In this document: positions 20,543-30,975 of the stretch, piece by piece
Numbering within the stretch: the stretch's first letter is position 1
How the letters are laid out: the number at the start of each line of letters is the position of its first letter
Assembly (NCBI GenBank): GCA_000969725.1
Contig: JXSR01S010513.1
Length of the DNA: 31,045 bases
DNA from: Ophiothrix spiculata
Taxonomy: Eukaryota; Echinodermata; Ophiuroidea; Amphilepidida; Ophiotrichidae
Direction: 5' to 3' (one strand)
Position numbers and translations under genes: made by a program
Notes under the pieces: generated by a model
Databases searched by the model: none
What the model saw: only the letters and a program-made list of their open reading frames with translations
What the model was told of the DNA's origin: nothing

Positions 20543-21389
20543 TATGGGCCGAACCATAGTCGGCCTTCAAACAAAATTTGCACTACCAAACATTTGGTTG
20601 TCATGTCACCAAATATTTTTCATAGAATTTAACACTAAAAGTGCATGGGGGGGTCCATACAGGCCCTGGATTTTGTTTTTCTCGCTAAAACGCAACATAA
20701 GCCAATAAAGCTGTTTTATGTAATTGTCAAGGTAGGGGTTGCGCATGTTTTGGTGCAAAAAAAATCAAATCGGTCGCATCGTTTTTGAGATAATTAGCAT
20801 AAACTGGTAAAATGATGGCGCTGTTCAAATTTTGTTTTGTCCCTAAAACCGAAACAAAACAACTTTTTCAATTTTTTATTTCAGCAATGTATTTGTAATT
20901 ATAATCTGCTATTATGAGCCAATTTTCATTGAAAAATTCCTTTGGGAAAGCTGAAAAAAATGAAAATGTGACACGAATTGGAAATCCGGCAGCCATTTTG
21001 AAACGAAATTACGGATTTTTATCTTTTTTGTTTCATATGATTTTAATTGAGTTGGTGTATCATTGTGTGCAGTTTTAAAGATAAATAATATGGAGAACAT
21101 TGTTTTTAAAGCGATCGAAATCCAGGGTCCAAATGGACCCCCCCCCCCCTTGTGCACTAACAGGATTCTAAAACACCTTATGCACTTAAGTGTTAAAGTA
21201 TAAAACAGTAACAAACATTTGACACAATTAATATGGCAATTCAACACATGTGCTATTTTGCGCACAATTCTATTTGGTCTTAACTTGGTATTGAAATTAT
21301 TTTATTTAAAGTCAATCGTCATTTTGACGTCACAACCAAATGTTTGGTAGCGAAAATTTTGTTTGAAGGCCGACTATGTTTTGGCCATA
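20543..21389. mobile_element. Long-inverted-repeat DNA element (about 850 bp)
   Basis: Outer arms of about 65-70 bp match: GGCCTTCAAACAAAATTT and CTACCAAACATTTGGTTGT on the left (from 20563) are inverted at about 21325-21372. A second inner pair (GTCCAT...CCCTGGATTT, 20653-20676 against 21122-21146) continues the inverted repeat after a gap present only on the right side. The ends read TATGG(G)CC with TA at each edge. There is no transposase. Confidence 0.7.
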
Positions 21390-22876
21390 CATCCTGAAAA
21401 GCATAGCTGAACACAGCAGAACTGCGGGTATTATTCCTATTTAATAATTGCTCATGCTCTATTAAACCTCCCTCCCAAACAAAACCAAAGAAAAGATTTT
21501 AAAAACATTCAATTTTGAAACATTTTCGTATATCATTAACACTGTGTTAAGCTTACCAACAATCGTGAGTAACAGGAAACCGTATCGAAAGTTATTTTTT
21601 TAAAAGAGGGAAAAATATTAAGTCTAGATATTGTCCTGTCAAAGGCAAGGTCATAATGATCAATAATTTTAGGACCTTATTAAACCATAATGTGCAGTTT
21701 GGATTGAAATCAATGTTTAGATACAAGGCAATATTTTATATAATTCTGTAGAACACCATAGGTCTTATGACAGTGTAAAATGTAGATCTCTAATACTGAA
21801 AATTACAGCAATTATCAAATTAACTACAGTTTGAAATTGTCTAACTAGTATTTACACCAAGTTAATATTTCATGAAAATATCACACCCCTGATTTAGGCC
21901 ATTATTATGCTATTAGAATCTTCCGCCCTATATCACTATACACATGTTGTGAAACCAATAAAAACAACACTTTTCATCATTATTTACAATCCATCAAAAC
22001 TTTGGATTCCAAGACGATCCAAATATTTCCACACTTTGGGCCCTAAATTCGTGTACCCGATCATCTTATGCACGCTGTGTTCACTGTACGAAATGGTGCA
22101 ATAGCGCCACCTGGATTTATGCATTGAGGCTAGCAGCAGTGTCAAGGGTCGCGATCTAGCGGAAGCTAAAACAGATAACAAATGTTGCGCTGTTGCTTCT
22201 CATTCGAGTCAATTTCATCAGTTTTGGACTTTCAAGCAAAAAAATTGACGTTTTATTTGAAGAATATTAAACATTGGAGATGAAAAATCACTACTCAGAA
22301 TGTTATTTTGCAACAGATGATTAAATTTGACCCAAATCTAGCGATGGAATGCCAGAGATGGTGGCCATTTTTGCCACTGTATAACTCAATGCAGAGATCG
22401 AACGGACAAGACACAGACAGCCTAAAAAGCAACAATGGATATGTCATAGCATTTTATATCTGGGCTTGTCATGGTTTTTAATAAAACCAACCCTGGATGT
22501 ATTATGTTGTTTAATAACCATTGGTTGAATAACATCAAGGCCAGGTCTTCATCGCCAGCATCAGCTAGAGCTTCCATCGGCATTGCTATGTCATTGAATA
22601 CTTCTACAACTGACAACTCGACTCATGTAAATGATGTAAATTTCAGGTAGATATTTATAAGAATAATAATTTAAGTTTTAAGATAATCATGTAGGGACTA
22701 TCGATGTTAGTCTAGACTCTCCAAAATCCACGGCAGGATCCTCATCCAAAAATAAGGTTAGTTTTTTTAAGCGTACGTCTACGTGTGTGTACATAAGGCC
22801 AGGGAAAATGTTGTTTATGCGTAATGTGTATAGTGATATAGGACACAAGATTCTAAAAGCATTAATAATGATAAAA
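21390..22876. other. Non-coding stretch, nothing recognised
   Basis: About 1.5 kb of background sequence. The ORFs here have no recognisable motif; a more GC-rich patch at about 22060-22170 does not form a credible exon. Confidence 0.5.
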
Positions 22877-23020
22877 TTAGATTCTTGTATTCGCCCAATA
22901 CACAAATTTATTGGTCTCGCTATGAGTTGAAAAATATTGGGCTCGACTTCGTCTCCCCCAATATTTTTTCAACTCATAGCTTGACCAATAAATTTGTGTA
23001 TTGGGCTCATAGAATCCAAT
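22877..23020. mobile_element. Near-perfect palindromic hairpin element
   Basis: GCCCAATACACAAATTTATT then GGTC, and TATGAGTTGAAAAATATTGGG (from 22893), are inverted at about 22952-23006, leaving a loop GCTCGACTTCGTCTCC. The 114-bp core has only a few bulges. Weaker pairing (GATTCT type) extends to about 22877 and 23020. The whole could fold into one long stem. Confidence 0.75.
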
Positions 23021-23464
23021 TTTATACCAATATGGTGACTATGGTCCTAAATAATTCGAGCAAAATAACATATCCATGAGCGCATACCAAAAAACTTGCT
23101 GACAAATTTATATCAGATCACAAGCATGAAACCTGCATGTAATTTTGCTGCATATAGACAATAAGCGAACATGTTCACATATGGACAACAATAGAAGACA
23201 ATAGACAAAAAAAAATGAACTTGAATAACCTAAACATCTAACATATTCCCGATTTGAATGACAAGTTGTCATGCAATAAAAACTAATCAATTTAACAATG
23301 TTCATAATTCGCTGCTTTTAGAGCAAATCTAATTTTAGTAGCATATTTTCACACTCTGTTATTTATCTGGAGCAAGCTGTCACTATCAAACGAAGGACGA
23401 CAATCGAACTGTAATTATATGATAATATTTCTGCAACATCAAATTTCTCTTCTGTCATAACATT
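23021..23464. other. Non-coding stretch, nothing recognised
   Basis: No supported gene or repeat. Confidence 0.5.
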
Positions 23465-23715
23465 TGTGATGGCTCACCCAGAAAGGGGGGACTTTGCAGA
23501 TGATATCAATTTTAATTTTATCATTTCATCTGTTAGAACATTTTCTAAGCTTTAAAATGACACCTTACTTGTTGAAATTGATCAAGGCGATCAAATTTTA
23601 GAACAGAAAATCTGCTGGAAATTCTTTTTATTTTCTTTATTTTTTGCTGCCTATTTTCATCAGTTTTTCGAAGAGTGTTCTGTTGCAAAGTCCCCCTTTT
23701 CGGGATGTCATCACA
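23465..23715. mobile_element. MITE-like element with about 35-bp inverted ends
   Basis: The left end TGTGATGGCTCACCCAGAAA then GGGGGGACTTTGCA is mirrored at the right end, whose complement reads TGTGATGACATCCCGAAAAG then GGGGACTTTGCA. The 250-bp unit contains no ORF with known motifs. The target duplication is unclear. Confidence 0.6.
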
Positions 23716-24643
23716 TTTAAGCTTGATCGGAAACATTGTTTTGATCAGTGGTATATTTTTTCTTTTATCATGGAAGCTAAAATAACAAATTGTATCAGGA
23801 AGAATTTTTTTCAAACAATGCAATTACTGATTTCATACATCATAATAGCAACTTGAATTAACAAAAAAATTCAATCAATCAAGGTTGGCAAAAAAAAAAT
23901 GGGAGGCATGACAAGGTTTGGAAAATTGAATCTGATGTTATGTGTTTTTAAATATAGGCCTGCTTAAAAAACATTACATACATGAAGTACATAGCTGATA
24001 AATCAGATCATAAGTTGTAGTTTTCTGGATAATCATTTCAAATGATCAATTTCCTAATCTTCCTTTGCTGCACCCATTTTCATATACCACATTTCTCGTG
24101 TCGAGTGATGAAAACTGAATGATCATTTAATAATGGGATAATAATAATCAGGATTCGACATGAATATTGTGTGATGAAAGATTTTTGACAGAAATAGATC
24201 AGTGATATCCAGAGGACCAGCTGAGGAAGCTTGAAAAGAGTGTCTTGATGGTGGTACACACACCCATACTGACAATATGTGTGTGTAATACCCTTGCCCA
24301 CGCCACTCCCACCCAAATTCAGAGATGCAAGACAAGATTATTAAATATTTCACAATTTCTTTCAAAGCACTTCTGACCCTTAACTCGGTCTCCCTCTTTT
24401 CCCAGTTTTGACCGAAGGATTGAACTCCTTTCAATCCCATTCAAATGTCCAGCAATGACAGGCCACTGCCAAGGGGAATTCATATTAATTCCCCGCCGCG
24501 GACTCATCATCTACATTTCTTGCCAAGATGATAGAGTTAGACAATGACTTGGGATAGAGCTAATCTTCTTGATTACTGGTGGGTTTTGTTGGGTTGAACT
24601 ATAGTCTTTCTGTAGCTTTCTGTTGGGTTAAGCTATAGTCTTA
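23716..24643. other. Non-coding stretch with a short local duplication
   Basis: The only structure noted is a direct repeat of a GTTGGGTT...CTATAGTCTT block at 24588-24608 and 24622-24642, just before the SINE. Overlapping minus-strand ORFs at 24080-24510 show no motif. Confidence 0.45.
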
Positions 24644-25025
24644 GCGGTCAAGTTAGCTCAATCGGTAAGGCACTGGCTTGCGGTGTGGCAGGTCCCGAGT
24701 TCGAACTCCGCTGGTGCCAAAAAGTTGAGTTTGCTTGAAATTCCCTTGGACAAGGAACTAACTGCTAATTGTCTTGTGGAAACCCGTACGAAATCCGGGG
24801 AGCTAATCCCCTTCAGGATGCCGCAGAACCTGAAATGATGCTTGGTGTGTAATGGAGTCACAGTGGTCAGCGAACACCTGTAATGTGTGCACAGGCCGAG
24901 TGGAAGGCATCTTACACCGTACAATTAATGTGTGTCCTTCCCAGTCTTACTACTTTCCCACATTGTTTAGATAAATGTAGCGGTTTTGGCCTCTCTCTCT
25001 CTCAAAACAAAAACAAAAAAACATA
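24644..25025 (+). repeat. tRNA-derived SINE with CT-rich and A-rich tail
   Basis: The head contains an A box TTAGCTCAATCGGTAAGG and a B box GAGTTCGAACTCC with tRNA spacing. The body follows with CCTTGGACAAGGAACT, then about 200 bp ending GGTTTTGGCC and a (CT)n run (24991-25003) before an A-rich tail. It is the best-preserved SINE of the window. The T-loop is one base short of a regular tRNA, so it is tRNA-derived and not a tRNA gene. Minus-strand ORFs across it are shadows. Confidence 0.75.
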
Positions 25026-27285
25026 CAGATAAAAACGCACAACGGGTTGTGACCGACGCAAAAGATATTAGTTTTAACATTTCCACAAGCCAATCAATCA
25101 AACTCAAGTGTTTGATATAATCATTTTGTTGGTGTGCATTTCATAACTGTCAGCTTGTCACTGAGATACAAATTGGATGCATTCAATAATTGTTGTGGAA
25201 ATGTCCATCTTGTTCAGGTCAAGTTCACTTCTTGTTACAGGAGTTCTAGGTATTAGTTCAATGGCCAAAATAGTCAATTTCACTGTAATCTAAATTTCTG
25301 ATGAATTGTTATGCACCTGTCATTTGATTCTCCTGCCCTGGTGTACCCGGACACCTAAACAGAGGGGAGGGGTACACTCCTGCCCAACTCAAATCTGAGT
25401 TCCCCCCTTTAATACCCATTAAACACTTATACAGAGTGTCCACGAATGATTAATACCTGGAACTGGCCAGTTCCTTCGCATCCCATTTAGTGACCAAGCA
25501 GCGAGCGTGTGTTGCTACGCGGCACACGCGAGCCGTTCAAACCGAGCCGCCAGGCGAGGTGGCTCATAACCCTTCTATGGTTGGCTAGAGGATTTTGCTC
25601 TTAGATAATGTTTCAGTCAGAGCTATTGATACCCGGCTATTGGATTTTTTTATGCACCAGTGGTTAAGCTTTTGGTTAAATCTTGTTTATTTTCAAGTTA
25701 AACATGTCTTTAAGTTTCTGAAGAATTTTGAATTTTTCAAATCGCATGTTCCTCTGGAAAGTTATAGAGATTTTTCTGAACAGTGTATATTTTGCGAATT
25801 GTAAATTTGTAATAAGAGAAATTGTTGAACTTATATAGTCAAAAATGGCTACATAACATTAAGGGTACACACCACTAATTCAGTCAGGAAAAGCAACTAC
25901 CTGTCAGTAATAGTTCCTTATATTCTGATAAAATTCTTACCAAATTCAAATGTTATCTGCGTTTATTCCTATGATTTACATTTGACATCAGCTAACAACA
26001 AAATGTGTAGAGCTTACAACCAAGCAGTTTGTAATATCAACAGTCAGGTACATCATCTACATTTAGTTAATCTGCCAATCTCCATCAAGATAACTATCTA
26101 AAAATAAGGCCTTATAAATCTAGGTCTTTAATTATTATGATTGATATTCATCATCTATTAATCATCCACTGAAAAGTTGTAATTGATATTGAATTAGCGA
26201 TAGGTTATTATAAAAATTGCTTCTCAGAAGAGAGATATTTGAACTTCATATAAAGTTCAAGCTTTTGAGGTCAATCAATCTTTAGTATTTTTTTATACTA
26301 TAAAGCAGTTATTTGATTTTTTCAGGTTTGTTATTTGAATATGTTTCTGGTTTTAACCTTAACACCCACCGCAAAACCTCACAAAATCCAAATCCACAAA
26401 ATCAAGAAAATCGCCTTAGTCCAAAAACATCATAGATTGGAGTTACCTTTGATCACAAAATCACTGGCATGGCAGCGCCTGCGCAGTGGTGCCAAAATCC
26501 AGTGTTACTAGACTGTTGCAGGAATGTCTGTACAGTAAGTGCCAATTTCCAAACTAGATACAATGAACTTTAATAATCTAGTGTTTCTAGAAGTTATTAC
26601 AAAAGCGGTGTTTTCATTTGAATTTAGGGTATTTTAAGTGGCAGTGGAAGTGACTTTGAATGCATATCAAATGACATTAACCACGAAACAATTTTAAACT
26701 GCACACTCAAATGGAATTTACTGTTTGAATGCTGTGAATGATATGACGAAATTTTCTTTTAAACTTTTTCCAATTACATATTTTGTTTTGATACAATATG
26801 TATTGTTGACATAATTTGTACGTCAAAAAATTATACAGACTAAATTATTACCATAGTAACATAATTATTTTTAAACGTGATAAAAACCACAAATCATCTG
26901 TTCTTTCTCAGGAAGTTTCCTTATCTCTATGTTAGTAATTAGCAGATAGCATGGAATGAAGGATTCTGCGCAGTAAAGACTAATCGAACATGACTTTGTA
27001 TGATGACGTACACTCTCATCAATAATGGTAATTTATTCAAAAAATTTGAATACCTCCCAAAAAGTTTTTTCAAAGTCGCCATCTTGCTTCACCACTTTGA
27101 CTAATTTTCGTAACATATTTTGCTTCATTTTACTCAATTTACAACACTAAATAACACATAATCTACATTTAATAAACCACTAGTAATGCCGAATGATATA
27201 GCTATATTAAAAATCGCACGATTAAAAAGCAAAAACAATTGGCAAATTCACTCCTCAGCGAGTCAAAGCAATGCCACAGGCATTC
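25026..27285. other. Non-coding stretch, nothing firmly recognised
   Basis: Over 2.2 kb of background. A GC-richer patch at about 25490-25570 (AGCGTGTGTTGCTACGCGGC region) and a small TTGAACTT/AAGTTCAA hairpin near 26239-26261 are the only irregularities. No exon could be supported. Confidence 0.45.
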
Positions 27286-27480
27286 ATTCTATGAGTGCAA
27301 AAATGCCGTTTGGCGTAAGCAATGCGCGCACGATAAAAAGCGTTTCACGGGCACTGTGCGCGCGGTGCGTTAGTTTGCACTTAAGTACGCAAAATATGAT
27401 GCGGTCCAAAGTAGTAAACAAGCAATGTGAATCAGTTGTCAACAACCAACACAGAGAAGCGCGTGTGCAGTTTTTGTAAG
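27286..27480. other. CpG-richer segment within AT-rich DNA
   Basis: About 190 bp contain many CG dinucleotides (ATGCGCGCACG, GTGCGCGCGGTGCG and similar), unlike the flanks. The plus-strand ORF over it shows no known motif, and a GTAAG at 27475-27479 could be chance. It might be a small regulatory CpG cluster, a non-coding exon or a piece of a repeat. Confidence 0.3.
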
Positions 27481-27736
27481 ACTGATGGACTGAGTCTAGG
27501 GCATAACTAGGTTTGGTTTTAGACAGATTAAATAAAGAGTGAGTGCCACCCAAGCAAAGTCGGAGCACTGCTGACACTTTCAGAAACTAAAAGATATCTT
27601 TCTTTTTCAAATTTTAATTTCCAAATGTGAGGATTTCATTTGTTTAAAGAGATTCATTGCAGTCTAGGTTGACTGAATATTTTGACCCATTTTTATTTTA
27701 AAAAGAGGGTTCTTTAAATTAAAACCGAACACCACT

Positions 27737-28451
27737 AAATGGAAAAGACAAACAAAATTAATCAAATTAAATGGTAACAAAAACAGTGTGTTCTCTGACT
27801 CATTGGTAATAGAAGTCGAGTCTGGTGTATACAGGGTAGCTTTGTAAAATAGCACAATGAAAATTTAAGCTTTAAATTACAAGAGATTGGGAAAGTGTTG
27901 TATGAACATGTGAGATCAGGTGTAAACGTGAACGGATTCACATGTGTTGCGGAATTGCAATATATGGGAATTGGATGTCTGTACCATAGATATGTGTTCA
28001 CAAATTGGAAATTATCGTTTACAACAAGGATTCTAGTCATGTACCCTATCTACGGCTGAAGTTCTTATTTTTGCAAAGCAGTAGAAGTCAAGCAAAAACT
28101 GCCTTTAACTTCAGAAAAGGAACTTGGCAATTTACTTTTAGGTATAATATACCAAAAAACTCTTGAAGGGAACTCTTCCCCTTTAAGCACCCTATTTTGG
28201 TAGAATACCTGCTGATTTTGAGTTGGGCTTGCATGTTGCTGCCAAAATAGCAATCATGGCACTTTATTGAAAACTCCTGGATCTGCCCCATCTTCTAGAC
28301 AGCATGAGAGACAGGCGTGAAGTGTGATACTGAATACATACGAATTGCACTAAATGCAATTATACTCCAGCAATTTTCTGCAAGTTTTATTTTCATTGCC
28401 CATCGTGACTCTATCTACAATGTATGTTGTAACCCAAAACAAACTTCACAT
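27737..28451 (+). repeat. Tandem repeat family, unit 1
   Basis: First of three diverged, head-to-tail units. It opens AAATGGAAAAGACA, then has a GTGTTCTCTGACTCATTGGT block, GAACATGTGAGATCAGGTG (27904), CACAAATTGGAAATT, an AAGTGTGATACTGAATACAT block and a CATCGTGACTCTATC block. About 230-240 extra bases (about 28034-28275), absent from units 2 and 3, carry CTATTTTGG/CCAAAATAG inverted motifs and may be an insertion. It keeps a single TTAA at 27767-27770. Confidence 0.75.
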
Positions 28452-28477
28452 AAATGGAAAAGACATGCACACAAAAA

Positions 28478-28842
28478 TTAAAGGGGCAATTCATGATCCA
28501 CTTTTCTTTCTCAAGGTCACCTCTATCAAAATCGAGTTTTTTGCTTAAAAGAACCATTGACTGGTATATGTTACAATCCCAAAATAGTTCTTTCAAATGC
28601 CCTTGCATTTTTGAGAAAAGTGAGAAAATGAGTCATTTTCTAATTACTGTCGGGGCCCGACAGTAATTACAACACAGTAGCCTATGGGGATTTTTAAAAT
28701 GCTGAAAAGCTTGTAACTTGAAAACGAATGGTCCGAATCAAGTGAAATTTTCACCATATATTTATGATGAACTCTTCTTTTTATTAAACAAGAAAAGAGG
28801 AGAGCTTGTTTTCACATCTGAATCATGAATTGCACCTTTTAA
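28478..28842. mobile_element. TTAA MITE (TTAAAGGGGCAATTCATGAT ends) with empty site in a paralogous unit
   Basis: The left end TTAAAGGGGCAATTCATGAT and the complement of the right end, TTAAAAGGTGCAATTCATGA, form about 24-bp inverted repeats, with TTAA on both sides. The corresponding place in unit 1 (27767-27770) has one uninterrupted TTAA followed by the same ATG-GTAACA-like sequence, so the insertion and its 4-bp duplication are directly supported. The element has a 29-bp palindrome at 28641-28669 and no transposase. A Kolobok-like origin is inference. Confidence 0.85.
28641..28669. repeat. 29-bp palindrome inside the TTAA MITE
   Basis: Arms TAATTACTGTCGGG and CCCGACAGTAATTA pair perfectly around a single central G. 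This is the strongest short palindrome in the right third of the window. Confidence 0.9.
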
Positions 28843-29265
28843 ATGTGTAACATAAAAAAAGAGCATGCTCCTTAGCCACTGGTAGAAGACAAGTCTAACC
28901 TTGTACAGAGTAACTGTATCAGATAACACGTTAGATAAATCTAAATTATGGACTGAACCAGGAAAAGGTTGTATGAACATGTGAGATCAGGTGCATATGC
29001 GAGCTGTTTCACAATGTGCTCAATTAACACATAACACATTTCTGCAATGTAGCTTTAATTCACAAATTGGAAATTGTACTTCACAACAAGGATGCTTCAG
29101 AAACATTCCACATTATACCTAGATCTAGACTAGACAGCCTTTAGTGTGAGAGGAAAGTGTTAAAGTGTGATATTGAGTGCATGTGAATTGCACTAATACG
29201 GGCAGGATCATCATTTTCCTTTTTTTTTTTTTTCATTGTCCACCACGATTTTATCCACATGTACA

Positions 29266-29730
29266 TTCAATGGAAAAGACATACGAAAGTAAATTTGTAG
29301 CAAAAATAGTGTGCTCTATGAGTCACTGGTAAAAGAAGGTCAGTCTAACGTATACCACGTCTATACCAGAGTAACTGTATAAAATATCACATTGAATATA
29401 ACCTTACCTGTGGACAGGGAAAGAGTTGTACGAACATGTAAGATCAGGTGTAAATGTGAACGGGTTCACATGTGCTCAAAGTGCTAAATTGCTCTTAAAG
29501 TGGATTTGATGTCTGAAGTGTAACTATATACACAAATTAGAAATTGAACTTCACACCAAATGTGCTTCAGAAAATTTCTCACACCTGGATCTAGACAGTC
29601 TGACAGAAAAGTGTTAAAGTGTGATATTAAATACATGCAAATTGCACTAGGGCAACATTATATACTCTCTCATTTTTTTCGCAATTTTGTTTTAAAATTT
29701 TCTGCCACGATTTTGTTCAATGTTGAGTGC
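29266..29730 (+). repeat. Tandem repeat family, unit 3
   Basis: Landmarks are AATGGAAAAGACATACG, GAGTCACTGGTAAAAGAAGG, CGAACATGTAAGATCAGGTG (29431), CACAAATTAGAAATTG, AAGTGTGATATTAAATAC and GCCACGATTTTGTTC. It is about 460 bp and uninterrupted. ORFs in it are not shared by the other units, so the repeat is not a conserved coding exon. Confidence 0.75.
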
Positions 29731-30197
29731 CAGGAGAGTGAAGTAACCAATGACTTAAATGCTTTGCAAGCTAGCATTGTTTTTAAAGACAAGGAAGTCG
29801 TAAGGGAAACAAACTTTGCCGTGGTGATCTAAACCCAACTCGGGTTTTTCTGATAAATTCTCAAATTGTCATGTGAATACAGCTGCCATTTTCCCATTTT
29901 CCATAAATTTGAGTCAGAGTACATCAAATGTTGGGTTATTGGCCATTGAAATGGTTCTTCAGGTAACAATGGTTATTTAGGTGACAAATGTTTTCTCTGG
30001 TGATGTCACCAAAAGAGCCCTTTCAAGAGTCACTAACATTGGAAGGTAAATTTTCAGGAGTTTTCACTCTATGGTGACAAGGTGTTACATTAGTTTGGCG
30101 TGTAGTAGTTCTTGACGAAACCATTTTCTTGGATTCACACGACGAAATTTACATCATGGCATCACCGATTATTCAGAAATACTCAATGGCACATGTT
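29731..30197. other. Non-coding stretch, nothing recognised
   Basis: No supported gene or repeat between the tandem units and the next local duplication. Confidence 0.45.
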
Positions 30198-30333
30198 CAC
30201 AAAAGGGGAATAATTCCAGGAATAATTTTCACTTATTCCATTGATACATCATTTGATTCACCAAAGGGGAATAACTTTATTCCAGGAATAACTTTTTTAT
30301 TTTACTTATTCCACTGATGATGTCATTTAGTAT
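30198..30333 (+). repeat. Two-copy local tandem duplication
   Basis: Unit A (30198-30258) and unit B (30259-30333) share CAC-AAAGGGGAATAA, TTCCAGGAATAA and ACTTATTCCA-TGAT blocks. An inverted echo GAATAAAGTTATTCC follows at 30345-30359, so the cluster is partly palindromic. Confidence 0.6.
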
Positions 30334-30379
30334 TCATAAATGAAGAATAAAGTTATTCCATGGACTAATTTTTCCAGGT

Positions 30380-30720
30380 TTGATAAAAATCCAATGCAAT
30401 TTGCTCCCTCCTAGAAGAATTGAAATTCATGGAGGAAAGCTTTATAGAAATGCTAGTGATTTCACCCAACTGCCTGCTCGTACGCTGAGGTTTTCTAGAA
30501 GTCCTATTCCTTATTACATCAATTTGTTGAATAGCTCCTGATCACCAGTTTGCCAGCCCCTCTCTTTCTTATGTTTAATCACTAGTTGGCTCTACAACTG
30601 TCTTCAATTGTATTTTATTTTGTTTAAATGTTCAATTTCTTGCTTGTATAATGCAATTCAGCCTCAAGACTGCCATGTTATATGATCTCAAAAAATCTGA
30701 AATTTGAAATCTAAATATAG
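30380..30720 (+). pseudogene. C-terminal tail and 3' UTR of a non-LTR retrotransposon (probable)
   Basis: The plus-strand frame through 30398-30541 encodes NASDFTQLPARTLRFSRSPI followed by PYYINLLNSS and a TGA stop. This resembles the LPxRTxRYxxSFIPxAIxLLNS ending of ORF2 in several LINE clades. A 3' UTR-like AT-rich segment follows, including TATAATGCAATTCAGCCTC. It is strongly 5'-truncated; the exact left edge is uncertain. It lies about 20-200 bp downstream of the myosin exon on the opposite strand, inside the presumed intron. The clade is not decided. Confidence 0.5.
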
Positions 30721-30741
30721 CGGGAGTTAGTGCAAACTTAC

Positions 30742-30975
30742 ATAAACATCGTTGGAAGCAAATCTCTTCTCCAAATTATCAACAAAGGCATCTTCTGTGA
30801 GCGGATCAAGTAGCACACAATCTCCAACGCCAACCATATCGTCTAAGATGGTCCGATGGGTCGGACCATTGCTCAGACCATTCTCTTGGGCCATCTTGAC
30901 CCCTTCTGAGTGACCGTTCAGCAGGGTGATGGTTTGATGTTTGCCACTGTCGGGTACTGGGAGAGGCGATGAGTC
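30742..30975 (-). CDS. Class-I myosin heavy chain, N-terminal motor exon (MYO1B/MYO1A-like)
   Basis: Class-I myosins are single-headed, membrane-binding actin motors. This 234-bp minus-strand exon follows a polypyrimidine tract and AG (30976-30977) and ends at a GTAAG donor (30737-30741). It is open in one frame for 78 codons. The 51 residues from a Met at 30894-30892 end in TILDDMVGVGDCVLLDPLTE, then DAFVDNLEKRF and SNDVY. Human MYO1B starts with a similar LLDNMIGVGDMVLLEPLNEE then FINNLKKRF...IY, followed by TYIGSVVISVNPYR, which would fall in the next exon. That Met has a strong start context (AAGATGG). The 27 upstream codons (LPVPDSGKHQTITLLNGHSE and neighbours) are open but unlike the family, so they may be 5' UTR or an N-terminal extension. 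Phase is 0 at both ends. The P-loop and actin-binding regions are outside the window. Confidence 0.87.

Larger units (their letters stand above)
28452..29265 (+). repeat. Tandem repeat family, unit 2, split by a TTAA MITE
   Basis: It has the same order of landmarks as unit 1: AAATGGAAAAGACATGC, [MITE 28478-28842], GCCACTGGTAGAAGAC, GAACATGTGAGATCAGGTG (28975), CACAAATTGGAAATTG, AAGTGTGATATTGAG, and ACCACGATTTTATCC. Without the MITE it is about 450 bp. Confidence 0.75.

Noticed and set aside
24658..24924. 88-aa minus-strand ORF
   Set aside because: Antisense shadow of a tRNA-derived SINE.
27186..27479. 97-aa ORFs on both strands over the CpG-rich patch
   Set aside because: Open on both strands by composition; no motif or splice support.
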